Below, piece after piece: positions 1 through 5,005 of a stretch of DNA of 8,360 nt. This stretch comes from Bacillota bacterium (GTDB lineage: Bacteria; Bacillota; Clostridia; Christensenellales; SZUA-584), in the NCBI GenBank assembly GCA_023459495.1, contig JAEWTL010000075.1, positions 1 through 8,360 of the forward strand, written 5' to 3'. Position numbers and translations under genes: made by a program. The notes under the pieces are model-generated. The model searched no databases. It saw only the letters and a program-made list of their open reading frames with translations, and had not been told where the DNA came from. The first letter of the stretch is position 1, and the number at the start of each line of letters is the position of its first letter.

Positions 1-59
1 CCTCCTTTGGTAGTTTTAGTTGCGGTTGGCGAAACCTTCCCTAATTCTACCTTTGGAGG
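1..59. repeat. Nested inverted repeat at left edge, possible 3' part of a structured RNA
   Basis: The outer arms are CCTCC-TTT-GGTAG (1-13) and CTACC-TTT-GGAGG (47-59). They pair as two 5-bp helices separated by a symmetric TTT/TTT internal loop. Inside them, GGTT (24-27) and AACC (33-36) can form a small hairpin. A rightward intrinsic terminator follows at 94-118. Together this could be the 3' end of a small RNA or a structured 3' UTR of a gene lying to the left. I do not recognise a known RNA family here, and the window cuts off anything upstream. Confidence 0.4.
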
Positions 60-93
60 TTCTTTCATTCAATCGCTAAAGCTATCCTCTCTT

Positions 94-118
94 CCACACG
101 CTCAGCGTGTGGTTTTTT
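94..118 (+). terminator. Rho-independent terminator for an upstream rightward transcript
   Basis: A perfect 8-bp stem, CCACACGC (94-101) with GCGTGTGG (105-112), has a TCA loop and is followed directly by six T residues (113-118). This is the classic intrinsic terminator form on the + strand. No complete + strand gene precedes it in the window, so it must end a transcript that begins left of position 1. It faces the flotillin terminator at 132-160, which marks a convergent gene boundary. Confidence 0.8.
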
Positions 119-131
119 CTACGATAACAGA

Positions 132-160
132 AAGAAGCGGGGATGTCTTCCCCGCTTCTT
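132..160 (-). terminator. Terminator of the nfeD-flotillin operon
   Basis: A perfect 12-bp stem, AAGAAGCGGGGA (132-143) with its complement (149-160), closes a 5-nt loop. It starts 10 bp beyond the flotillin stop codon. Read on the minus strand, the stem runs into a T-rich but interrupted stretch (TTCTTTCTGTT), so termination is likely though the U-tract is not ideal. Confidence 0.7.
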
Positions 161-170
161 CGTTCGTTGG

Positions 171-1571
171 TTATTTCTCTTCCAGTTCTGCCGGTACTTC
201 TCCCGGCTTTGCCGTTTCCTTTTCCTTGCCAAGATATTCCGGCAGCTGCATGCCCGCCATATTGAACAACTCGTTCATGGGCGGTATGCTTTTCATCAGG
301 CCCGACAGGAAGTTGGCCGTGGATGAATCGCCTTTGCCGTTGCCGCTGTCCCAAACCGTGACCTTGTCGATCTTGAGGTTCTTGATGGCCTCGACCTGAA
401 CCTTGACGATATCCTCCATCTTGTCAGCGATCATCATGCGCACTGCCGCGTCGGAGTCTCCGTTCGCCGCACCGATGATCTGCTTGAAGCCTTGTGCCTG
501 CTTGACGAGCACCTCGTTGATACCACGGGCCTGTGCTTCCATTTTAGCGAATATCGCATCCGCTTCACCCTTGGCCATACGGCGGGCTTTCTCGGCTTCG
601 GCTTCCGCCTCAATCTCCACCCGGCGCTTGTCGATTTCGGCCTTGACGATGATATCGGCTTCCTTTGAAGCCTGCTCGCGGCTGGCACGCTGCTTTTCAG
701 CCGCTTCTTCTGCAGCATAGGCTTCCTGCAGCGCTTTTGCGGTCTGCACCTTCTCGGCAGCGGTCGCGCGGCGCAGCGCCTCGGCCTCGCGTTCACGGCG
801 CAGCGCGTCGGAATTGGCGATGGTGATCTTGGCGGTGTTTTCGCCCTCGATGGCCTGCGAGTTGGCTTCCGCCACGTTGATACGCTGGTCCTTCTGTGCA
901 AGCGCTTCGCCGATGGCACCGTCTCTGTCCTTCTCCGCAACGCTCTTTTTGGCGTCGTTGATGGCCTTGGCCGCAGCTTCCTTACCCAGTGCCTGAATGT
1001 AACCCGACTCGTCGTTAATGTCCGTGACGTTCACGTTGATGAGTCGAAGACCAATCTTTTTGAGTTCTGTCTCCACATTGGACGATACCGCTTCAAGGAA
1101 CAGATCGCGGTCGGTGTTGATCTCTTCGATGTCCATCGTCGCGACAACCAGACGCAACTGACCGAAGATGATGTCCTTGGCAAGCTCCTCAATTTCCTTG
1201 AGGCCAAGGCCCAACAAGCGTTCCGCCGCGTTCTGCATGATCCCCGTCTCGGTAGATATGCCGACCGTGAACCTTGACGGCACGTCGATACGGATGTTCT
1301 GCTTGGACAGTGCGTTGGTTAAGTCCACAGTGATCGACATGGGCGTGAGGCTTAAGAAAGCATAGTCCTGAAACAACGGCCAGATGAACGCCGCGCCGCC
1401 GTGAATGCACTTGGCGCTGCGGGAGCCACCGTCGTGTCCCCGGCCCACCTTACCGTAGATGACCATGACGCGGTCGGACGGGCATTTCTTGTATCGCGCC
1501 AGCACCGCGATGAACGTAGTAAACAGCAGCAGCGCTGCCACAATGATGAGTATGATCGTCCCTGGACCCAT
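171..1571 (-). CDS. floT: Flotillin-like SPFH/band 7 membrane scaffold protein (FloT/YuaG type)
   Basis: This 466-residue protein has the full flotillin plan. Residues 4-26 are a single N-terminal membrane segment, followed by an SPFH/band 7 domain at about 28-200. An Ala/Glu-rich coiled coil spans about 200-350, with repeated AEAEAEKAR-type heptads. The C-terminal region (about 350-466) includes DKVTVWDSGNGKG, close to the DKITVVDTGG stretch of Bacillus FloT. Flotillins line the inner face of the membrane and organise ordered microdomains that host signalling, secretion and wall-synthesis complexes. The start is supported by an AAAGGAGGG Shine-Dalgarno at 1579-1587, which overlaps the stop codon of the preceding nfeD-like gene; the two genes are 14 bp apart and surely co-transcribed. 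The nfeD-flotillin pairing matches yuaF-yuaG of Bacillus. The family call is firm. The symbol is by analogy, since FloA-type proteins also exist. Confidence 0.92.
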   Translation of the reverse strand: MGPGTIILIIVAALLLFTTFIAVLARYKKCPSDRVMVIYGKVGRGHDGGSRSAKCIHGGAAFIWPLFQDYAFLSLTPMSITVDLTNALSKQNIRIDVPSRFTVGISTETGIMQNAAERLLGLGLKEIEELAKDIIFGQLRLVVATMDIEEINTDRDLFLEAVSSNVETELKKIGLRLINVNVTDINDESGYIQALGKEAAAKAINDAKKSVAEKDRDGAIGEALAQKDQRINVAEANSQAIEGENTAKITIANSDALRREREAEALRRATAAEKVQTAKALQEAYAAEEAAEKQRASREQASKEADIIVKAEIDKRRVEIEAEAEAEKARRMAKGEADAIFAKMEAQARGINEVLVKQAQGFKQIIGAANGDSDAAVRMMIADKMEDIVKVQVEAIKNLKIDKVTVWDSGNGKGDSSTANFLSGLMKSIPPMNELFNMAGMQLPEYLGKEKETAKPGEVPAELEEK

Positions 1572-1585
1572 ATTTTAACCCTCCT

Positions 1586-2230
1586 TTACTTTTTCACAAT
1601 CAGCGTATTGCCCATATTGCCGACGACCTGAACTGTCTCGCCGGTGGCAAGCCTTTTTTCCTCGTCCGTGACGGCCTCGGCTTCCACAAGCCGTTCCTGA
1701 ATCGTAACCATAACCTTGCCTGCTCCGGCACGCGACGCCGGAATTGGGATATACACGCGCGCACTCTGCCCCACCGCATTGCTGTAGCGAATGTTGCCGC
1801 TGTCCTGCATGCGGCGCACCGCATAAAACATCAGTCCGATGAGCAACATTGCCGCAAGGCCTGCGGCAAACGATATCGCAAGGATCGCGGGTACGCTCAG
1901 CGTGGTATCATACAGCGCAAAACCCGTCCAGCCGAATATGCAGAAGAACGCAACAATGCCGCGCAGCGTGAAGAATCTGAAACCGCCTATCGCATCGCCC
2001 GGCTCATCGGGATGCCCATCCGTATGGCCGTCATGGCCCACGTCGTGGATGTCCATATCATGAACGTCGATATCCTGCGCATCCATGTCGCCCGAGTCCG
2101 TATCTTCACCGTGTCCGCCCAGCCCCACAAATGTAAGGATGGCTTGAATGATCATGATGATTGTAAACGGGACCGCGGCGCACAAAAAAACCTGCTGCAA
2201 CACAGAGAGTGCGTTCCACCATTCCGCCAT
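1586..2230 (-). CDS. NfeD-like membrane protein (YuaF type) with His/Asp-rich cytosolic loop
   Basis: This is a 214-residue protein encoded just before flotillin. Membrane segments are at about 8-36, 87-108 and 113-138, and a C-terminal soluble domain at about 145-214 fits the OB-fold of NfeD proteins (Val/Ile-rich strands ending in GNTLIVKK). NfeD-like partners of flotillin are thought to help place or stabilise the scaffold. The three-segment topology and the basic residues at R85, R89 and R139-R140 suggest that the N-terminus is outside and the loop at 37-84 and the OB-fold are cytosolic. The loop is unusual: residues 40-79 hold 6 His and 13 Asp, with the tandem units DIDVH-DMDIH. An open frame extends 34 codons further upstream, but the ATG at 2230 follows an ideal Shine-Dalgarno and starts a typical membrane N-terminus, so I take it as the start. 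The loop might bind divalent metal; that is inference. Confidence 0.85.
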   Translation of the reverse strand: MAEWWNALSVLQQVFLCAAVPFTIIMIIQAILTFVGLGGHGEDTDSGDMDAQDIDVHDMDIHDVGHDGHTDGHPDEPGDAIGGFRFFTLRGIVAFFCIFGWTGFALYDTTLSVPAILAISFAAGLAAMLLIGLMFYAVRRMQDSGNIRYSNAVGQSARVYIPIPASRAGAGKVMVTIQERLVEAEAVTDEEKRLATGETVQVVGNMGNTLIVKK

Positions 2231-2237
2231 GTCGTTG

Positions 2238-2245
2238 CCCTCCTT
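2238..2245 (-). promoter_or_regulatory. Shine-Dalgarno that fixes the nfeD-like start
   Basis: On the minus strand AAGGAGGG lies 7 nt before the ATG at 2230. The alternative upstream start near 2332 would place its first codons in the promoter region, so this site decides the start. Confidence 0.8.
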
Positions 2246-2258
2246 GAATGTTTTACAT

Positions 2259-2267
2259 ATTATAACA
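2259..2267 (-). promoter_or_regulatory. Extended -10 promoter of the nfeD-flotillin operon
   Basis: On the minus strand TGTTATAAT gives a perfect -10 hexamer (TATAAT) with the TGn extension. It lies about 28 bp before the nfeD-like ATG. The position expected for a -35 box (2282-2287) reads ACCCAT, which does not match TTGACA, so the extended -10 probably carries recognition. A short dyad, ACAC/GTGT with a 5-nt spacer (2267-2279), sits in the spacer and overlaps the extension. It could bind a regulator. Confidence 0.65.
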
Positions 2268-2335
2268 CACTTCGCGTGTATATGGGTGAGTATTTTATAA
2301 TTATTTATTGCAAGACCCATCCGGCGCTGCAACCT

Positions 2336-2353
2336 TTGTATTTACTGATACAA
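2336..2353. repeat. Short dyad upstream of the nfeD-like promoter
   Basis: TTGTAT (2336-2341) and ATACAA (2348-2353) form a perfect 6-bp dyad with a 6-nt spacer, about 105 bp upstream of the nfeD-like start and some 50 bp beyond the expected -35 region. The size fits a dimeric repressor or activator site, but such a short AT-rich palindrome can arise by chance. Confidence 0.25.
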
Positions 2354-2453
2354 TATGATTATCCAGCAGAAAAATGACTTCTATATTCACTTAGGTTTGT
2401 TAAAATCAGCCCTGACATGCTGCTGATAAAACACTTTTATAACAAATGCTTAA

Positions 2454-2480
2454 GAAAAAAAGAAGCGCAGGCCGCGCTTC
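2454..2480 (-). terminator. Terminator of the pseudouridine synthase gene
   Basis: A 7-bp stem, GAAGCGC (2462-2468) with GCGCTTC (2474-2480), has a 5-nt loop. On the minus strand it is followed by seven T residues (complement of 2455-2461). It begins 6 bp after the stop codon at 2487. This is a textbook intrinsic terminator and it separates this gene from the nfeD-flotillin operon on the same strand. Confidence 0.85.
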
Positions 2481-2486
2481 CGTCCG

Positions 2487-3407
2487 TCAGTCCATCAGGC
2501 CTTCGTCATATACGGTTTTGGCAAAACTGTGCGCATATGATTCAAACCGCTTGCCGTTGAGATAATCGAAGCCTTGGCCGGTTCCGGTCTCAAACACGAT
2601 GGTGTCAAGCCACAGGCACAGATTTAACGCGCCAAAGTTCTTGTTGAACCGGGCGTCGCCATACTGATCGTCTCCCAGCACCGGCAGCCCGGCATAAGCG
2701 AGATGCGCCCGCACCTGATGCAATCCATTGGTGATCGGCCGTGCGCGCAGCAGCGTCATGTGGTCGCCCTGGGCCAGAGTTTCATAGCGTGTTACAATGG
2801 GCTTGGCTTCCTTGCGAACCTTGCCAAGTATCGTGGCACGAAGCCCCGCTTTATCCTTCGTGTGATACGCGAGAAGCTCTTCCTTATCTTTCGCATGCCC
2901 TCTCACCGGGCAGATGTAGTAGCGCGCAATCCGGCGCTGCGCCAGCGCCTCGGAAAGAAACAGATACGCTTCCTCATGCTTGGCAATGATCAGCAGACCA
3001 CTCGTATATTGATCGAGCGGATAAACCAGATAAGGCAGAATCAGTGCTTCCAGATTATATTCTCCGCGCTCTTTCATGAAGCCTTCTGCCATGGTAAGCG
3101 CATTGGGTTCGCCGTTCTCCGATATGGACAGCAGCCCGGCAGGCTTGTCCAGCACCATCATGTTCTCGTCCTGAAAAATCACCTCAGGCGTAAGGTCAAT
3201 GCCGAGCAAATCTCCGGCAGCATAGATACGCACCTCGTCGCCTTCCTTGACTGCATCGTCAGCGAATGCTTCCTTGCCGTTAATTGTAACGGCCTTCGTC
3301 TTGAACACCCGCGTCATCGCTTTATTGTTGTATTCCGGGAAAAGCTGTTCGATCAAATCGAAAAGCTCAACTCCGTCGTGGTCTTTCTCCGCAGTAAATA
3401 AAACCAT
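2487..3407 (-). CDS. RluA-family RNA pseudouridine synthase with S4 domain
   Basis: This 306-residue protein would convert specific uridines in rRNA (or tRNA) to pseudouridine. An S4-like RNA-binding region lies at about 15-65 (including TRVFKTKAVTINGK) and the catalytic core at about 75-250. Family landmarks are DENMMVLDKPAGLL (80-93), LDQYTSGLLIIAK (131-143) with the probable catalytic Asp132, RYYICPVRG (162-170), AKPIVTRYETL (201-211), and TNGLHQVRAHLAYAG-PVLGDDQYGD up to about residue 251. The usual HRLD motif reads YPLD: the Asp is kept but His and Arg are replaced. The start at 3407 is chosen because a GGAGGAGGG Shine-Dalgarno lies just before it; an in-frame ATG 8 codons upstream has no comparable site. 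The gene stands alone between its own promoter and terminator. The exact RluA subfamily and target uridine cannot be told from sequence. Confidence 0.87.
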   Translation of the reverse strand: MVLFTAEKDHDGVELFDLIEQLFPEYNNKAMTRVFKTKAVTINGKEAFADDAVKEGDEVRIYAAGDLLGIDLTPEVIFQDENMMVLDKPAGLLSISENGEPNALTMAEGFMKERGEYNLEALILPYLVYPLDQYTSGLLIIAKHEEAYLFLSEALAQRRIARYYICPVRGHAKDKEELLAYHTKDKAGLRATILGKVRKEAKPIVTRYETLAQGDHMTLLRARPITNGLHQVRAHLAYAGLPVLGDDQYGDARFNKNFGALNLCLWLDTIVFETGTGQGFDYLNGKRFESYAHSFAKTVYDEGLMD

Positions 3408-3411
3408 GCCG

Positions 3412-3420
3412 CCCTCCTCC
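3412..3420 (-). promoter_or_regulatory. Shine-Dalgarno that fixes the pseudouridine synthase start
   Basis: GGAGGAGGG on the minus strand lies 4 nt before the ATG at 3407, with its first GGAGG 8 nt away. It falls inside the longer open frame, which argues that the longer frame is not the true protein. Confidence 0.75.
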
Positions 3421-3441
3421 AATATATACACCCAGTTTGAT

Positions 3442-3468
3442 ACTATAACAGGCTCCTCTTTTCGTCAA
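3442..3468 (-). promoter_or_regulatory. Promoter of the pseudouridine synthase gene
   Basis: On the minus strand TTGACG (3463-3468) is a near-consensus -35 box and TATAGT (3442-3447) a near-consensus -10, with a short 15-nt spacer. The -10 carries a TGn extension (TGTTATAGT). An overlapping TAGTAT gives a 17-nt spacer but a poorer match. Transcription would start about 25-30 bp before the ATG. Confidence 0.65.
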
Positions 3469-3486
3469 GGCGGCAAAACCTTCCCT

Positions 3487-3503
3487 CTCTTTTACGCAAA
3501 GAG
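3487..3503. repeat. Short dyad between the divergent promoters
   Basis: CTCTTT (3487-3492) and AAAGAG (3498-3503) form a perfect 6-bp dyad with a 5-nt spacer. It lies between the leftward pseudouridine synthase promoter and the rightward mreC promoter, where one bound protein could affect both. It is short and has no known match that I recognise. Confidence 0.25.
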
Positions 3504-3534
3504 CGAAAGAATTGTGAACAAGTCCTCCTGCCGT

Positions 3535-3562
3535 TTTACATCCCGCCTTTTTATGATATAAT
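3535..3562 (+). promoter_or_regulatory. Promoter of the mreC-mreD-LCP operon
   Basis: TTTACA (3535-3540) is a good -35 box and TATAAT (3557-3562) a perfect -10, with a 16-nt spacer. The -10 also has the TGn extension (TGATATAAT). The start site would fall near 3570, leaving a short leader before mreC. This looks like a strong housekeeping sigma-A promoter. Confidence 0.75.
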
Positions 3563-3593
3563 CGAGCAGGATTATCCGGTAACGGAGGATTTT

Positions 3594-4445
3594 ATGATTT
3601 GGCGTAACCGACCGCTTATGGTAACGATCATCGTGGTCATCGTGCTTTTCGTCGTGCTGGTCATCACGGCGGGTGATAACAATATGACAGGCTCCGAAAG
3701 CTTGGTGGGGCGGCTGCTTTCACCGGTGCAGAACGGGCTTTATTCCGCTACGGAATCCGTGGGCGACTTCTTTTCGCGCATGTTCGCCGGTTCGGATCTG
3801 GCGGAACAGAATCAGGAGCTGGAAGCCCGCGTGGCGGAACTTGAGGCGCGTTTGCAGGACTATGAGGAACTGAAGCAGGAAAACGATCGCCTGAAAACGC
3901 TTACCAACTTTGTAACGGAAAATACAGAGCTGACCTATGTCGGCGCGAAAGTGATCGGCACTACACCGGGTCACTGGTTTAATCTGTTTGTGCTGGATGC
4001 CGGTTTAAAGGATGGCATTGCTGTGGACATGCCCGTCGTCACGGGCGACGGCCTTGTAGGGCGCGTCGTACATTGTGGCCCGAATTTCTGCCGGGTTATG
4101 GCCATCATCAATTCCAGCAGCGGCGTATCCGCCATCGTGGAACGTACCCGCGACCATGGTATCGTAAAAGGCACGGTATCATCCGGCGATGAAAACAAGC
4201 TTCTGTCGCTCGCCAACCTGCCACTCGACGCGGATCTTGTGCCGGGCGATACGGTCATCACCTCCGGCCTGTCCGGCGTGTTCCCCAAAGGCATCCCCAT
4301 CGGCGAGATCACTGAAGTAAGTCCGAGCAGCGACGGCATGAGCAACGAAGCAGTTGTTACGCCCTGGGTGGATTTTGAGCATCTGGAGGAGGTCCTCGTC
4401 ATCACGAGCGAGCTCGTGGATATAGAAGAGGCCTTGGGAGAATGA
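3594..4445 (+). CDS. mreC: Rod shape-determining protein MreC
   Basis: This 283-residue protein matches MreC, the bitopic scaffold of the elongasome that links the MreB cytoskeleton to the peptidoglycan synthases RodA and PBP2 outside the membrane. It has a short cytosolic tail (1-8), one membrane segment (about 9-26), a periplasm-side coiled coil (about 67-105, LAEQNQELEARVAEL onward), and a two-lobed beta-barrel domain (about 112-272). Family landmarks are FNLFVLDAGLKDGIAVDMPVV (129-149), GLVGRVV (153-159) and TSGLSGVFPKGIPIGEI (223-239). The start is supported by GGAGG 5 nt upstream. The length is normal. It is first in its operon and its stop overlaps the mreD start by ATGA, so translation is probably coupled. 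The gene usually found just upstream, mreB, is absent here: the neighbour is a divergent pseudouridine synthase. Confidence 0.96.
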   Translation: MIWRNRPLMVTIIVVIVLFVVLVITAGDNNMTGSESLVGRLLSPVQNGLYSATESVGDFFSRMFAGSDLAEQNQELEARVAELEARLQDYEELKQENDRLKTLTNFVTENTELTYVGAKVIGTTPGHWFNLFVLDAGLKDGIAVDMPVVTGDGLVGRVVHCGPNFCRVMAIINSSSGVSAIVERTRDHGIVKGTVSSGDENKLLSLANLPLDADLVPGDTVITSGLSGVFPKGIPIGEITEVSPSSDGMSNEAVVTPWVDFEHLEEVLVITSELVDIEEALGE

Positions 4446-4963
4446 GATACATCGTACTCGCCGCTATCGTGGTGATCAATCTCATATTCACCGGCGCGGT
4501 GTTCCCCAACATCAACATCGCTGACTTGGCGCCCGACCTTATTGTCTGTACCATGGCGTCCATAGCCATACTCGAAAAGCGCATGACAGGCGCGGTCATC
4601 GGCCTAATTTGCGGGCTGGTGTTGGACCTGTTGTTTTCCGGTGCGATCGGTTTTTTTGCGCTGCCCTACTTAATCACCGGCGCTGTTTTATATCCAGTCG
4701 TTAAACAGATATCATTCATTGATCGTTTTTTGGTACCCATGGGAGTCGCCGCAGGCGCATATCTCCTACGCGACATCCTTTCGGCCTTGCTCACTTATAT
4801 GCTGGGCAGCACATTCTCACTGGGCCATATGATCATACGCTATATACTTCCCGAGATGCTTCTTACAGCCGTATTTATGATTCCAGTCCATCTGCTTCTT
4901 TCGCGCATCTACCGTTCACCTTCCGTCCGTCCCCAAAACACGGAGGAGTTCAAGCGATTGTAA
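4442..4963 (+). CDS. mreD: Rod shape-determining protein MreD
   Basis: This 173-residue, highly hydrophobic protein has about six membrane segments (roughly 4-22, 31-44, 48-68, 70-88, 98-124, 134-156) and a short polar tail. The APDLIVCTMASIAIL (30-44) and GLICGLVLDLLFSGAIG (54-70) stretches are typical of MreD. It is an integral membrane partner of MreC in the elongasome. The start overlaps the mreC stop by 4 bases and has GGGAG just upstream, inside mreC. Size and gene order agree with the family. Confidence 0.93.
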   Translation: MRYIVLAAIVVINLIFTGAVFPNINIADLAPDLIVCTMASIAILEKRMTGAVIGLICGLVLDLLFSGAIGFFALPYLITGAVLYPVVKQISFIDRFLVPMGVAAGAYLLRDILSALLTYMLGSTFSLGHMIIRYILPEMLLTAVFMIPVHLLLSRIYRSPSVRPQNTEEFKRL

Positions 4964-4969
4964 AATACC

Positions 4970-4994
4970 AATGCCGCGGCTGCGGACTTGCATT
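4970..4994 (+). other. Small hairpin between mreD and the LCP gene
   Basis: AATG-CCGC (4970-4977) can pair with GCGG (4982-4985) and, across a 5-nt bulge, with CATT (4991-4994). The hairpin lies directly before the GGAGG of the LCP gene and has no proper U-tract, so it is more likely to tune translation or mRNA stability than to end transcription. It is a modest structure and could be fortuitous. Confidence 0.3.
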
Positions 4995-4996
4995 TT

Positions 4997-5001
4997 GGAG
5001 G
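4997..5001 (+). promoter_or_regulatory. Shine-Dalgarno that fixes the LCP start
   Basis: GGAGG lies 4 nt before the ATG at 5006. The open frame also contains a TTG at 4988, upstream of this site and without a Shine-Dalgarno of its own, so the ATG is preferred. The spacing is on the short side. Confidence 0.7.
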
Positions 5002-5005
5002 TGCC

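Noticed and set aside
1..93. tRNA, rRNA, tmRNA, SRP RNA or RNase P RNA end at the left edge
   Set aside because: I looked for the T-loop GGTTCGA...CCA end and for the conserved cores of the other RNAs and found none.
7..399. Rightward open frame of 130 codons at the left edge
   Set aside because: It uses a TTG start, passes through both terminators and runs antisense through the flotillin gene. The flotillin frame is clearly the real one.
403..996. Long open frames antisense to the flotillin coiled coil, and a frame-shifted minus-strand ORF at 434-940
   Set aside because: The Ala/Glu/Lys-rich coiled coil gives low-stop shadow frames rich in Ala, Ser and Arg. None has a ribosome site or recognisable domain.
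2231..2332. N-terminal extension of the nfeD-like protein by 34 residues
   Set aside because: The extension would be translated from the promoter region, while an ideal Shine-Dalgarno precedes the ATG at 2230.
2012..2377. Rightward ORF of 121 codons opposite the nfeD-like gene start
   Set aside because: It covers the nfeD-like promoter and Shine-Dalgarno on the other strand and shows no protein family features.
2703..3401. 232-codon ORF antisense to the pseudouridine synthase
   Set aside because: It is long, but its composition is that of a shadow frame and the minus-strand protein has all the family motifs.
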